Source of the DNA: Bosea sp. (in: a-proteobacteria)
Lineage (GTDB): Bacteria; Pseudomonadota; Alphaproteobacteria; Rhizobiales; Beijerinckiaceae
Direction: 5' to 3'
Length of the DNA: 64,000 nt
Assembly (NCBI GenBank): GCA_023910605.1
Contig: JAAVVV010000001.1
Location: 858,698-922,697, forward strand
Of the stretch, positions 1-9,056 are shown piece by piece. Below the pieces are notes generated by a model that did no database searches, was not told the origin of the DNA, and saw only the letters and a list, made by a program, of their open reading frames with translations. Every line of letters begins with the position of its first letter. Positions within the stretch are counted from its first letter, which is position 1. A program made the position numbers and the translations under genes.

Positions 1-1
1 G

Positions 2-460
2 TCGATCTACGACAATTGCGCCTTCGGCATGCGGCTTTACGAGAAGCTGTCCAAGTCCGAGCTGGATGACCGCGTCGAGCAGGCCCTGCGCAAGGCGGCG
101 CTCTGGGACGAGGTCAAGGACAAGCTCAGGCAGTCCGGCATGGGCCTGTCGGGCGGCCAGCAGCAGCGCATGTGCATTGCGCGCACCATCGCCCAGCAGC
201 CCGAGGTTATCCTCTTCGACGAGCCGACCTCCGCTCTCGATCCCATCTCGACCGGCAAGATCGAGGAGCTGATCGAGCAGCTGCGCGCCGATTTCACCAT
301 CGTCATCGTCACCCACAACATGCAGCAGGCGGCGCGCATCTCTCAGTACACCGCCTTCATGTATCTGGGCGAGGTCATCGAGTTCGGTCCCACCACCAAG
401 ATCTTCATGAACCCCGAGCAGAAGCGCACGCTCGATTACGTGACCGGCCGCTTCGGCTGA
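2..460 (+). CDS. pstB: Phosphate ABC transporter ATP-binding protein PstB, 3' part
   Basis: This is the C-terminal part of the ATPase that powers high-affinity phosphate uptake through PstSCA in the inner membrane. The reading frame is open from base 2, so the N-terminus and Walker A lie upstream of the window. Visible are the ABC signature SGGQQQR, the Walker B stretch [13 protein letters not shown] and the switch histidine in IVTHNMQQA, followed by the C-terminus typical of PstB ([11 protein letters not shown], ending TGRFG). The gene is followed after 56 bp by phoU and then phoB, the usual alphaproteobacterial pst-pho order. The family call is secure; only the gene's extent is unknown. Confidence 0.96.
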   Translation, partial: SIYDNCAFGMRLYEKLSKSELDDRVEQALRKAALWDEVKDKLRQSGMGLSGGQQQRMCIARTIAQQPEVILFDEPTSALDPISTGKIEELIEQLRADFTIVIVTHNMQQAARISQYTAFMYLGEVIEFGPTTKIFMNPEQKRTLDYVTGRFG

Positions 461-516
461 TCGCGACTGGACGTGCGGCGGCGTGACGGACGGCAGAAGA
501 CGGAAAGATCAGCACG

Positions 517-1218
517 ATGAGCGACCACATATCGAAGACCTATGACCAGGAGCTCGACAAGCTGCGCCGGCTCGTGGCCGAGATGGGCGGGCTCGGCGAG
601 CGGATGCTGGCCGACGCCACCATCGCCCTGATGCGCGAGGACGCCAAGCGCGCCCAGTCCGTCATCGCCACCGATCCGCGGCTCGACGAGTTGCAGCGCA
701 GGATCGAGGACAATGCGGTGCTGATGCTGATGCGCCGGCAGCCCGTCGCCAACGACCTGCGCGAGGTCATGGCGTCGATTCGCATCGCCAACGATCTCGA
801 GCGCATCGGCGATCTGGCCAAGAACATCGCCAAGCGCTCGCTCAAGGTCCAGGGCCACATGCTTTCGGGCAAGGCCATGGGCGGCGTCGAGGCGCTCAGC
901 CGCCTCGCCCAGGCCCAGCTCAAGGATGTGCTCGACGCCTATGCCCAGTCCAACGACAAGGGCGCCATCGATGTCTGGACGCGCGACGGCCAGATCGACG
1001 CTCTCGAGAACGCCCTGTTCCGCGAATTGCTGACCTACATGATGGAAGACCCGCGCAACATCACCTTCTGCACGCACCTTCTGTTCTGCGCCAAGAACAT
1101 CGAGCGTCTCGGCGATCACACCACCAACATCGCCGAGACGGTTCACTACCTCGTGACTGGCCAGGCCTTGCCGACGGATCGTCCCAAGGGCGATTCCCCG
1201 TCCGACCCCTCGCAGTGA
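517..1218 (+). CDS. phoU: Phosphate signalling protein PhoU
   Basis: The 233-residue all-helical protein has the PhoU length and two repeated PhoU domains. The repeated feature is the pair of metal-binding-type helices, seen as IRIANDLERIGDLAKNIA in the first half and CAKNIERLGDHTTNIAE in the second. PhoU couples the Pst transporter to the PhoR/PhoB system and keeps PhoR in its inhibitory state when phosphate is plentiful. It lies between pstB and phoB on the same strand, with only 10 bp before phoB, so the three are probably co-transcribed. The C-terminal tail is Pro/Ser/Asp-rich and looks disordered. Confidence 0.96.
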   Translation: MSDHISKTYDQELDKLRRLVAEMGGLGERMLADATIALMREDAKRAQSVIATDPRLDELQRRIEDNAVLMLMRRQPVANDLREVMASIRIANDLERIGDLAKNIAKRSLKVQGHMLSGKAMGGVEALSRLAQAQLKDVLDAYAQSNDKGAIDVWTRDGQIDALENALFRELLTYMMEDPRNITFCTHLLFCAKNIERLGDHTTNIAETVHYLVTGQALPTDRPKGDSPSDPSQ

Positions 1219-1228
1219 GGATCAGGCC

Positions 1229-1927
1229 ATGGCGCCCCGCATCCTGATCGTCGAGGACGAGGAACCGTTGAGCCTGCTGCTGCGCTACAACCTCGAGGCG
1301 GAGGGCTATGCCGTCCAGGTCTGCGCCAGGGGCGATGAGGCCGAGCTGAGGCTTCGGGAGGAAACGCCGGACCTCATCTTGCTGGACTGGATGCTGCCAG
1401 GCCTCTCTGGCATCGAGCTGTGCCGACGGCTGCGCCAGCGTCGCGAAACAGAGGCGCTGCCGGTCATCATGCTCACGGCGCGCGGCGAGGAAGCCGAGCG
1501 CGTGCGCGGCCTCTCGACCGGCGCTGATGATTATGTGGTCAAGCCTTTCTCTGTGCCCGAGCTTCTGGCCCGGGTGCGGGCCCTGTTGCGCCGGGTCAAC
1601 CCCGAGCGCATCGCCGACGAGCTGGGCGCGGGCGACATCCGGCTCGACCGCGGCACGCGCCGCGTCTGGCGCTCCGGCGGCGAGCTGCATCTGGGGCCGA
1701 CGGAGTTCAGGCTTCTTGAATTCTTCATGGAGAAGCCGGGCCGGGTCTACACACGCGGCCAGTTGCTCGACGCCGTCTGGGGCCGCGATGCCGAGATCGA
1801 CGAGCGCACGGTGGATGTGCATGTCGGGCGCCTGCGCAAGGCGCTTTCAGGCGGGGATGGGCGCGACCCCATCCGCACCGTGCGCGGCGCCGGCTATTCG
1901 CTCGACGAGACCTTCGCACGGGCCTGA
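1229..1927 (+). CDS. phoB: Phosphate regulon response regulator PhoB
   Basis: This 232-residue OmpR-family response regulator has an N-terminal receiver domain with acidic residues near 10-12, the phospho-acceptor Asp53 (LLDWMLPG) and the conserved Lys in DDYVVKPF. Its C-terminal winged helix includes GPTEFRLLEFF and VHVGRLRKAL. PhoB phosphorylated by PhoR activates the Pho regulon by binding Pho boxes. The start ATG follows phoU closely and has a GGATCAGG purine stretch upstream. The adjacency to pstB and phoU distinguishes it from other OmpR-type regulators. It ends just before a strong hairpin shared with the convergent gcrA gene. Confidence 0.95.
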   Translation: MAPRILIVEDEEPLSLLLRYNLEAEGYAVQVCARGDEAELRLREETPDLILLDWMLPGLSGIELCRRLRQRRETEALPVIMLTARGEEAERVRGLSTGADDYVVKPFSVPELLARVRALLRRVNPERIADELGAGDIRLDRGTRRVWRSGGELHLGPTEFRLLEFFMEKPGRVYTRGQLLDAVWGRDAEIDERTVDVHVGRLRKALSGGDGRDPIRTVRGAGYSLDETFARA

Positions 1928-1944
1928 TCCCGGGGGCGGCATGA

Positions 1945-1969
1945 AAAAGGGCGCTTTCTGCGCCCTTTT
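1945..1969. terminator. Bidirectional intrinsic terminator between phoB and gcrA
   Basis: A perfect 10-bp stem, AAAAGGGCGC with GCGCCCTTTT, encloses the loop TTTCT. The T run lies on the phoB side, and the A run at the other end serves the opposite strand. The hairpin sits 18 bp past the phoB stop and 26 bp past the end of the convergent gcrA, so it can end both transcripts. Confidence 0.85.
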
Positions 1970-1995
1970 CGCATTCCACAGGAAACAGCCTGATG

Positions 1996-2547
1996 TCAGC
2001 CGCGCTGCAGCCGGCGCTCCTGCTCGCGGCGGCGCTCGCCGGCGGGCTGGTAGGCGATGCGGCAGTGATGGTTGCAATAGGGCACGCCCGTATCGGTTTT
2101 CATGCCGCAGAAGCGGAAATCGGCATGCGTCGGATCGCCCATGGGCCAGCGGCACATGTTCTCCTTCAGTTCCATGATGGTCACGCGCTCGGAGAAGGGC
2201 ACCACCACTTCAGGGTCGACCAGTTCGGCCCGGGGCTCGATGCGGGCCTCGGGCTGCTGGCGGGCCTGCGGCGACAGCGCGACCGCGCTGCGGGCATGGC
2301 TGGCGGCATTGAAGCCGTTGGCCGCGCGCGAAGGCGTGGACTTGCGGGGGCGGGCCGCCACGGCGACCGCCGAGCTGGACGGCGATTTGGCGCGACCCGA
2401 TAGACCAAGCCGATGCACCTTGCCGATGACTGCATTGCGCGTCACCCCGCCCAGTTCGCCTGCGATCTGACTGGCGCTGAGCCCGTCCGTCCAGAGCTTC
2501 TTGAGCAGGTCTACGCGATCCTCAGTCCATGTTGCCACATCTGACAT
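1996..2547 (-). CDS. gcrA: Cell-cycle regulator GcrA
   Basis: The 183-residue protein starts with the GcrA DNA-binding helix-turn-helix (TWTEDRVDLLKKLW, then LSASQIAGELGG and NAVIGKVHRLGL, residues about 6-50). It has a variable Ala/Arg/Ser-rich linker and ends with the conserved Cys/His-containing segment (CRWPMGDP, FRFCGMKT, YCNHHCRIAY) that contacts sigma70 domain 2 in Caulobacter. GcrA recruits RNA polymerase to promoters carrying CcrM-methylated GANTC sites. The 270 bp upstream contain an unusual cluster of GANTC sites. The gene is specific to Alphaproteobacteria, which is one of the main taxonomic clues in the window. Confidence 0.95.
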   Translation of the reverse strand: MSDVATWTEDRVDLLKKLWTDGLSASQIAGELGGVTRNAVIGKVHRLGLSGRAKSPSSSAVAVAARPRKSTPSRAANGFNAASHARSAVALSPQARQQPEARIEPRAELVDPEVVVPFSERVTIMELKENMCRWPMGDPTHADFRFCGMKTDTGVPYCNHHCRIAYQPAGERRREQERRLQRG

Positions 2548-2735
2548 CCGTTCAGTATCCTTTTGCCGCCTTTAACCGGGTATCCGGTTTGGGACACGAC
2601 CGCAGCGCCAAGACATCGGAATCCCTTCGGGTTCGCCTGCCATATGCATGGCCGGCGTCGGCGGAGGAGCCGAACCTGTCTTGAAGCGTCACACGAGATG
2701 TCGTGGCCTACGCAGACGGACATACAAGATGGCGT

Positions 2736-2812
2736 GACTCGCCGACAAGAGTCCGAATCGGGAACGTCGTTTTTTCAACAGGCGTTTCGGATTGATTCTT
2801 TCGGACGGAATC
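2736..2812. promoter_or_regulatory. Cluster of five GANTC (CcrM-type) sites upstream of gcrA
   Basis: GACTC at 2736, GAGTC at 2749, GAATC at 2755, GATTC at 2794 and GAATC at 2808 lie within 77 bp, and a sixth site (GAATC) is at 2619. The cluster lies 190-265 bp upstream of the gcrA start and directly behind the folD stop. GANTC is the methylation target of CcrM, and GcrA acts on methylated GANTC promoters. Autoregulation is therefore possible, but is inference. Confidence 0.5.
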
Positions 2813-2817
2813 GCGCC

Positions 2818-3687
2818 TCAGCCCGCAACCGTCCGCAGCGTCGCCGCGCGCAGCGTGTTGGAGAGCAGGTAGGCGATGGTCATCGGCCCGACCCCGCCCG
2901 GAACCGGCGTGATGGCGCAGGCGAGTGGCGCCACGGCCTCATAGTCGACATCGCCCACGAGCCTGCCCTTGCCGCCCTCGCCGGCCAGCCGGTTGATGCC
3001 GACATCGATGATGATGGCCCCCGGTTTGACAAAATCCGCCGTGACGAAGTGCGGCCTGCCGATCGCCGCGACCAAAAGGTCCGCGCTGCGGCACAGGGCT
3101 GGCAGGTCCCGCGTGCGCGAATGGGCGATTGTCACGGTGCAGTTCTCGGCCAGCAGCAGTTGCGCCACGGGCTTGCCCACGATGTTGGACCGGCCGATCA
3201 CCACCGCATGAAGGCCGGAAAGATCGGGCCGCGCCAGCCTGGCAAGCGCCACCGCGCCCAGCGGCGTGCAAGGCACGAGCCCGGGCGCGCCCACCGCCAG
3301 CCGCCCGGCATTGACGGGATGGAAGCCGTCCACATCCTTGTCCGGGTCGATCCGGTTCAGCACGCGCATGGCGTCGATCTGCGCCGGCAGCGGCAGCTGG
3401 ACGAGGATGCCATCGATGCTGTCGTCAGCGTTGAGCTGGTCGACGACGGCAAGCAATTCTGCTTCGCTGGCGCCCGCCCCGAGCCGATGCTCCACGGAGC
3501 GCATGCCGACCTCGCTGGTCTGCTTCACCTTGGAGCCGACATAGACCTGGCTGGCAGGGTCATCGCCAACCAGCACCACTGCAAGCCCGGGCGGGCGGCC
3601 ATGGGCGGCGGCGAAGGCGGTCACCTTGCCCGCCATTTCGCGCCGCATGGTGGCGGCGAGGGCCTTTCCGTCGAGCAGCATGGTCAT
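2818..3687 (-). CDS. folD: Bifunctional methylenetetrahydrofolate dehydrogenase / methenyltetrahydrofolate cyclohydrolase FolD
   Basis: FolD interconverts 5,10-methylene-THF, 5,10-methenyl-THF and 10-formyl-THF with NADP in the cytosol. The 289-residue length fits the family. The YxxxK catalytic pair is Tyr49 and Lys53 (VYVGSKVK). Further markers are the substrate loop [15 protein letters not shown], the Rossmann segment [17 protein letters not shown] and the C-terminal [14 protein letters not shown]. The ATG at 3687 agrees with the family N-terminus (MLLDGKALA follows within three residues). It is the last gene of a minus-strand run with the deacetylase, copZ and copA, with gaps of about 35-40 bp; no functional link between folate and copper genes is evident. 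Confidence 0.96.
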   Translation of the reverse strand: MTMLLDGKALAATMRREMAGKVTAFAAAHGRPPGLAVVLVGDDPASQVYVGSKVKQTSEVGMRSVEHRLGAGASEAELLAVVDQLNADDSIDGILVQLPLPAQIDAMRVLNRIDPDKDVDGFHPVNAGRLAVGAPGLVPCTPLGAVALARLARPDLSGLHAVVIGRSNIVGKPVAQLLLAENCTVTIAHSRTRDLPALCRSADLLVAAIGRPHFVTADFVKPGAIIIDVGINRLAGEGGKGRLVGDVDYEAVAPLACAITPVPGGVGPMTIAYLLSNTLRAATLRTVAG

Positions 3688-3725
3688 GACAAGTCCTGTG
3701 ACTGGGGTTCCGCTTCGGCGTCCTG

Positions 3726-4778
3726 TCAGCGGTGGCCGCCGAGAAAGGCCGTGATGAAGGATGGCGCCGCGTCCGCGATCGCGGCGAGCGAATAGCCGCC
3801 CTCCTGCACGATCAGCGTCGGCAGCCCAAGCCCGGCCATCATCGCGCCGAGCCGCGGATAGGCTTCCGATGTCACCGTGAGCCTGGACAGCGGATCATCG
3901 CGGTGCGCGTCCCACCCTGCCGAGACGATCAACGCCTCGGCGCCGAAAGCCTGGACGGCCTTGGCGAGGCCCTGTGCCGCTTCGAGATATGCAGCGTCGC
4001 CGACGCCGGGCGAAAGCGTAATGTTGAGGTTCGCGCCTTCGCCCGCGCCATGGCCGCGCTCATCGGCATGGCCGGCGAAGAACGGATAGTAATCGGTCGG
4101 GTCGGTGTGGCAGGAGGCGACGAGGACGTCCCCGCGGGCATAGAAGATGGCCTGCGTTCCGTCCCCGTGATGGGTGTCGAAATCGAGGATCGCCACCTTG
4201 CCAAAGCGCTCGCGCAGCAATTCCGCCGCGATCGCGGCATTGTTGAGGAAACAGAAGCCATTGGCCCTGTCGCGGTAGCAGTGATGTCCGGGCGGCCGGC
4301 ACAGCGCCAGCGCGCGCCGGTCGCCAGCCAGAAGCGCTTTCGCGCCACTGATCGCCGCCTGCGCCGAGGCATAGGCCGAAGCGAAGGTGCCCGGCCCCAT
4401 GGCGCAGGACATGTCCCCTATATGGAAGCCCGCCAGCCCGATGGCGCCGGTATTGCGCGGCCTGTCCGCTCGGAACAGGTCGGGGCCTGCGCCGCGATAG
4501 GGGTGGATGTTCGGCAGCACCTCCGGCCCTGCATCGGGCAACTGCGTCCAGAGTCCCCAGATCCGCTCCAGGAAATCGAGATAGGCGGCGTCATGCACTG
4601 CCAGGATGGGCTCGCGCCCGTGATCTTCCGGCTCCACCCGGTCAAGGCCGAGGCCGGCCAGTGAGCCGGCCAGCGTCTCCATGCGGCTGGGATTCTCGAC
4701 TGCCGCCCCGATCTTGCCGAAGCGGAAATACTGCTGCGGCCGGTGGAGCAGCTGATCCGGCGAGAAGAATAGCTTCAT
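3726..4778 (-). CDS. Histone deacetylase family protein (acetylpolyamine amidohydrolase-like)
   Basis: The 350-residue protein has the arginase/deacetylase fold motifs of the HDAC superfamily. They are PPGHHCYRD with the paired catalytic His, the zinc ligands in [10 protein letters not shown] and GWDAHRDDP, and the late glycine-tyrosine motif QEGGY. The N-terminus ([15 protein letters not shown]) resembles bacterial acetylpolyamine amidohydrolases more than eukaryotic HDACs. Bacterial members remove acetyl groups from polyamines or other small amides, and the substrate here cannot be read from sequence. It lies between copZ and folD on the same strand, probably in one transcript. Confidence 0.88.
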   Translation of the reverse strand: MKLFFSPDQLLHRPQQYFRFGKIGAAVENPSRMETLAGSLAGLGLDRVEPEDHGREPILAVHDAAYLDFLERIWGLWTQLPDAGPEVLPNIHPYRGAGPDLFRADRPRNTGAIGLAGFHIGDMSCAMGPGTFASAYASAQAAISGAKALLAGDRRALALCRPPGHHCYRDRANGFCFLNNAAIAAELLRERFGKVAILDFDTHHGDGTQAIFYARGDVLVASCHTDPTDYYPFFAGHADERGHGAGEGANLNITLSPGVGDAAYLEAAQGLAKAVQAFGAEALIVSAGWDAHRDDPLSRLTVTSEAYPRLGAMMAGLGLPTLIVQEGGYSLAAIADAAPSFITAFLGGHR

Positions 4779-4817
4779 GCGCAGTTTGTGCCCGCGCCCA
4801 CGCCGGATGTGAAGCGC

Positions 4818-5021
4818 TTATTGCGCAAGGCTGGCCGGATATCCCGCCTTGTCGAGCGAGGCAAGGATGGCCGGCATGTCCTTGGGGCCGTCCAGCGTGA
4901 CGCGGCCCTTCTCGACATCGACCAGCGGGCTGATCGTCGGTTCGACCTTCTGGATGGCCTTGGTGACGCGCGCCGCGCAGGCGCCGCAATGGATGTTCGC
5001 GACATCGAGGGTGATGATCAT
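4818..5021 (-). CDS. copZ: Heavy-metal-associated (HMA) copper chaperone, CopZ-like
   Basis: This is a single-domain 67-residue HMA protein. The metal-binding motif is HCGAC near residues 11-15, a variant of the usual MxCxxC in which His replaces the residue before the first Cys. The rest follows the beta-alpha-beta-beta-alpha-beta HMA pattern and ends with a KAGYPASL segment. Such proteins carry Cu(I) to the CopA P-type ATPase. It is 35 bp downstream of copA, which supports copper as the metal. A good purine-rich site (CAAGGAGATCGCC) precedes the ATG. Confidence 0.88.
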   Translation of the reverse strand: MIITLDVANIHCGACAARVTKAIQKVEPTISPLVDVEKGRVTLDGPKDMPAILASLDKAGYPASLAQ

Positions 5022-5056
5022 GGCGATCTCCTTGGCTTGAATGTGTCGCAGCGGCG

Positions 5057-7363
5057 TCAGGCCGCCTCCCGCAATGTGGTCCCGGCGCCGAAGCTGCGCA
5101 ACCTCAGCGCGTTCAGCACCACGAAAATGCTCGAGAAGGCCATGGCCCCTGCCGCGAGGATTGGCGAAAGCGTCCAGCCAAAGGCCGGATGGAACACGCC
5201 CGCAGCCACCGGGATCAGCGCGATGTTGTAGCCGAAGGCCCAGATGAGGTTCTGGCCGATATTGCGCATCGCCGCCCGCGAAAGCGCGATCGCATCGGCC
5301 AGCGCCTTGAGCTGGCCGCCGACCAGCACGATGTCGGCGCTCTCGATGGCGACGGTGGTGCCATCCCCGACCGCGACGCCGATGTCCGCTGCGGCCAGGG
5401 CTGGCGCGTCGTTGATGCCATCGCCCACGAAGACAACCGGGCCATGGCGTTCGCGCAGCCTGGCCAGCGCATCGACCTTGCCGGCCGGGAGCACATTGGC
5501 CGCAACCTCGGCAATGCCGAGGCGCGACGCCACGGCCCGCGCGGTGACCTCGTGGTCGCCGCTGATCATGGCCGGTGTCATCCCGGCGCGCTTCAGGGAG
5601 GCGACCACCTCGGCAGCGCCGGGCTTGATGGGATCGGCCACGGTCAGAAGGCCGGCAAGCGCGCCGTCCACGGCCACGAAGAAGGGCGTTTCACCCAGCG
5701 CGGCCCTCGCCTCGACCGGCTGCGTCCACGTGGTTGTGTCCAGCCCGAGCGACGCCATGAAGCGGGCGCCGCCCACCGCCACGCGCCGGTCCCCGGCAAG
5801 GCCGGCGGCGCCCATGCCCACCGCCGCCTCGAAGCCTGTCACCGGCAGCAGCGCAAGGCCCCGTGCCTCGGCGGCGCGGGCGATTGCACGGGCGATGGGG
5901 TGTTCGGAACGGCTCTCGATGGAGGCCGCCAGAGTGAGAAGCATCTCGGGCGGGACGCCGGAAGCGGCCTCGACATGGGTGAGTTCTGGCTGGCCGAGCG
6001 TCAGGGTGCCGGTCTTGTCGAAGGCGACGAGCTTCGCCTTGCCGAGTTGCTCCAGCGCCTCGCCCTTGCGGAACAGCGCCCCCATCTGCGCCGCGCGGCC
6101 CGTGGCGACCACGACCGAGATCGGCGTTGCCAGACCCATAGCGCATGGGCATGCGATGATCAGCACCGACACCGCCGTGATGAGCGCGAAGGGCAGGCTG
6201 GGCTCAGGCCCGAACCAGAGCCAGAGCCCGAAGGTCAGTGCGGCGATGACGAGCACCACCGGCACGAACACGGCGGTGATGCCGTCGATCCGGCCCTGAA
6301 TCGGCAGCTTGGCGCCCTGCGCCTCCTCCACGAGCCGGATGATGCCGGCCAGCAGCGTGTCGCCCCCGACCCGCGTCGCCTTGATGGTCAGTGCGCCCGA
6401 GCCGTTGACGGAGCCGCCATGCACGAGCGAGCCCACATGCTTGTCCACCGGCATGGGCTCGCCCGTGAGCATGGCCTCATTGACGAAGGATGACCCTTCG
6501 ACCACCTCGCCATCGACCGGCAGGCCCGCGCCGGGACGCACCAGCAGGAGATCGCCGATCATGATCTCCGCCACGGGCGTCTCGACCTGTTGGGCATCGC
6601 GCAGGCGCACGGCGATCTGCGGTTGCAGGGCCACCAGTTCGCGGATGGCTGCGCCGGTGCGGCCCCGGCTGCGCGTCTCGATCAGCCGCCCGAGCAGGAT
6701 AAGCGTGACGATGACGGCCGCGCTTTCGAAATAGACATGCGCGCCGCCATCGGGAAACAGGCCCGGCGCCATCGTCGCGAAGCTCGAGTAGAGGTAGGCC
6801 GCGCCCGCGCCCAGCGCCACCAGCGCATTCATGTCCGGGTGGCGGCGCAGCAGGGCCGGCAGCCCGACCTGGAAGAAGCGCCGGCCGGGGCCCGCCAGCA
6901 CCAGCGTGGTCAGCAGCAGCGCGATCCAGCGCGGCGTGGCCTCGCCCAGCGTCGCGGCTTGCCAGTGATGAAAATCAGGGAAGAGGTGCCCGCCCATCTC
7001 CAGCATGATGACCGGAAGCGACAGTAGCGCAGAGGCGATGACATCGCGCCTGAGCACGGCCTCATCCCGCGTCTGCTCGGCAGCGGCGCGGGCCTGCTCG
7101 CTGTCGGCGCCTGCGCCTTCGCTCACGAGCCGGGCCTCGTAGCCCTCCCCGGCGATCGCCGCGACGATGGCGTCGGCGTCGGCGGCGCCTGTCACCTCGG
7201 CCCGCTCGAGCGGCAGGTTGACCGAAACCCGCGCCACGCCAGGCAGAGCCCGCACCGCGCGCTCCACATGCGCCACGCAGGACGCGCATGTCATGCCGCG
7301 CACGGCAAAGCGCATCAGGGTTCCGGCCGCGTTCGCATCGCTCAGGGTCAGATCCGTCATCAT
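5057..7363 (-). CDS. copA: Copper-exporting P1B-type ATPase CopA
   Basis: This 768-residue heavy-metal P-type ATPase pumps Cu(I) out of the cytosol. It has one N-terminal HMA domain with GMTCASC (Cys26 and Cys29), a membrane domain with the transport motif CPC near residue 403 (IIACPCAMGLATP), the phosphorylation site DKTGT near 448, an SEHPIARAI nucleotide-binding stretch with the P1B-specific HP dipeptide, and GDGINDAPAL near 648. The CPC type and downstream CopZ point to Cu(I), with Ag(I) possible. Two adjacent ATGs (7363 and 7360) could start the gene. A CATATT/AATATG inverted repeat overlaps the start. Confidence 0.95.
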   Translation of the reverse strand: MMTDLTLSDANAAGTLMRFAVRGMTCASCVAHVERAVRALPGVARVSVNLPLERAEVTGAADADAIVAAIAGEGYEARLVSEGAGADSEQARAAAEQTRDEAVLRRDVIASALLSLPVIMLEMGGHLFPDFHHWQAATLGEATPRWIALLLTTLVLAGPGRRFFQVGLPALLRRHPDMNALVALGAGAAYLYSSFATMAPGLFPDGGAHVYFESAAVIVTLILLGRLIETRSRGRTGAAIRELVALQPQIAVRLRDAQQVETPVAEIMIGDLLLVRPGAGLPVDGEVVEGSSFVNEAMLTGEPMPVDKHVGSLVHGGSVNGSGALTIKATRVGGDTLLAGIIRLVEEAQGAKLPIQGRIDGITAVFVPVVLVIAALTFGLWLWFGPEPSLPFALITAVSVLIIACPCAMGLATPISVVVATGRAAQMGALFRKGEALEQLGKAKLVAFDKTGTLTLGQPELTHVEAASGVPPEMLLTLAASIESRSEHPIARAIARAAEARGLALLPVTGFEAAVGMGAAGLAGDRRVAVGGARFMASLGLDTTTWTQPVEARAALGETPFFVAVDGALAGLLTVADPIKPGAAEVVASLKRAGMTPAMISGDHEVTARAVASRLGIAEVAANVLPAGKVDALARLRERHGPVVFVGDGINDAPALAAADIGVAVGDGTTVAIESADIVLVGGQLKALADAIALSRAAMRNIGQNLIWAFGYNIALIPVAAGVFHPAFGWTLSPILAAGAMAFSSIFVVLNALRLRSFGAGTTLREAA

Positions 7364-7440
7364 ATTCAGCAGGTAATATGTGATGACGGCGATTGCGAGC
7401 AGCGCGGGCGAGATCGGTCAAACGGGGCGTGCCGCCTCGC

Positions 7441-8937
7441 TCAGCCCATGGTGGGGATGACGAAGCTGGCGCCGTCCTTGACGCCGCTCGGCCAGCGGGC
7501 GGTCACGGTCTTGGTCTTGGTGTAGAAGCGGAATGCGTCCGGGCCGTGCTGGTTGAGGTCGCCGAAGGCCGAGCGCTTCCAGCCGCCGAAGGTATGATAG
7601 GCCAAGGGTACGGGAATCGGAACGTTGACGCCCACCATGCCGACCTGCACCTTCGAGGCGAAATCGCGGGCGGCGTCGCCATCGCGCGTGAAGATGGCGG
7701 TGCCGTTGCCATACTCGTGATCGTTGGTCATCTTGAGCGCGGCGGCGTAGTCGGGCGCGCGGACCACCGAGAGCACCGGCCCGAAGATCTCTTCCCTGTA
7801 GATCTTCATGTCGGTCGTGACATGGTCGAACAGGCACCCGCCCATGTAAAAGCCGTTCTCGTAGCCCTGCATGGTGAAGCCGCGGCCATCCACCGCCAGC
7901 GTGGCGCCTTCCTTGATCCCGAGATCGACATAGCCCTTGACGCGCTCCAGATGGGCCTTCGTCACCAGCGGTCCGAAATCGGCCGAACCATCGGTCGAGG
8001 GGCCCACCTTGAGGCTTTCGACGCGCGGAATGAGCCGCTTCACCAGCTCAGTGGCCGTGGCCTCGCCAACGGGAACCGCGACCGAGATGGCCATGCAGCG
8101 TTCGCCCGCCGCGCCGTAGCCTGCGCCGATCAGCGCGTCCACCGCCTGATCCATGTCGGCATCCGGCATGATGACCATGTGGTTCTTGGCGCCGCCGAAG
8201 GCCTGCACGCGCTTGCCGTTGGCGCAGCCGCGCCCGTAGATGTATTGGCCGATCGGGGTGGAGCCCACGAAGCCGATGGCCTGTATGTCCGGATCGTCGA
8301 TGATCGCGTCCACGCTCTCCTTGTCGCCGTTGACGACGTTCAGGATGCCCGGCGGCAGGCCGGCCTCGATCATCAGTTCGGCAAGGCGCATCGGCACGCC
8401 CGGATCACGCTCCGACGGCTTGAGGATGAAGGCGTTGCCGCAGGCGATGGCAGGGCCGAGCTTCCACATCGGGATCATCGCCGGGAAGTTGAACGGCGTG
8501 ATGCCCGCCACCACGCCGAGGGGCTGGCGCATGGAGTAGATGTCGATGCCGGGGCCGGCGCCGTCGGTGTACTCGCCCTTGAGCAGGTGCGGTGCGCCGA
8601 TGCACATCTCGATCACCTCTACGCCGCGCTGGATGTCGCCCTTGGCGTCGGGAATGGTCTTGCCGTGCTCGCGGGCGAGGATGTCGGCCAGCTCGTCATG
8701 GTGCTGCGCCACGAGATCGACGAACTTCATCAGCACACGCGCGCGGCGCTGCGGGTTGGTGGCCGCCCAGGCCGGCTGCGCCGCCTTGGCGTCGGCCACC
8801 GCCGCCGTCAGTTCGGCCGTCGAGGCGAGCGCGACGCGCCCGCGCACGCTCCCATCCATGGGCTGGAAGACATCCGCGAAGCGGCCTGACGTGCCTGCGA
8901 CGTGTTTGCCGCCGATGAAATGGCCATAGGTGATCAT
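7441..8937 (-). CDS. mmsA: CoA-acylating methylmalonate-semialdehyde dehydrogenase MmsA
   Basis: The 498-residue aldehyde dehydrogenase superfamily member has the features that set MmsA apart. These are the PFNFPAMIPMW loop, KPSERDPG, and the catalytic Cys near 280 inside GERCMAISVAV. The enzyme oxidises methylmalonate or malonate semialdehyde to propionyl- or acetyl-CoA in valine and inositol catabolism. The start was set at the ATG at 8937, whose product begins MITYGHFIGGKHV like other MmsA proteins and which follows a GGGAGGA ribosome-binding site. An upstream in-frame extension to 8997 has no such support. A LysR gene starts divergently 119 bp away and may regulate it. Confidence 0.94.
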   Translation of the reverse strand: MITYGHFIGGKHVAGTSGRFADVFQPMDGSVRGRVALASTAELTAAVADAKAAQPAWAATNPQRRARVLMKFVDLVAQHHDELADILAREHGKTIPDAKGDIQRGVEVIEMCIGAPHLLKGEYTDGAGPGIDIYSMRQPLGVVAGITPFNFPAMIPMWKLGPAIACGNAFILKPSERDPGVPMRLAELMIEAGLPPGILNVVNGDKESVDAIIDDPDIQAIGFVGSTPIGQYIYGRGCANGKRVQAFGGAKNHMVIMPDADMDQAVDALIGAGYGAAGERCMAISVAVPVGEATATELVKRLIPRVESLKVGPSTDGSADFGPLVTKAHLERVKGYVDLGIKEGATLAVDGRGFTMQGYENGFYMGGCLFDHVTTDMKIYREEIFGPVLSVVRAPDYAAALKMTNDHEYGNGTAIFTRDGDAARDFASKVQVGMVGVNVPIPVPLAYHTFGGWKRSAFGDLNQHGPDAFRFYTKTKTVTARWPSGVKDGASFVIPTMG

Positions 8938-9056
8938 GCTGGGTCCTCCCCGAACGCCGCGGATCATTCTTGTTGGCGAGCGCTCTAGCATTGCCATTAC
9001 CGCACGGCTACACGTATTGGTGACGCTGACCTGTGCAAAAAAGCGGGAGCTGGGGG

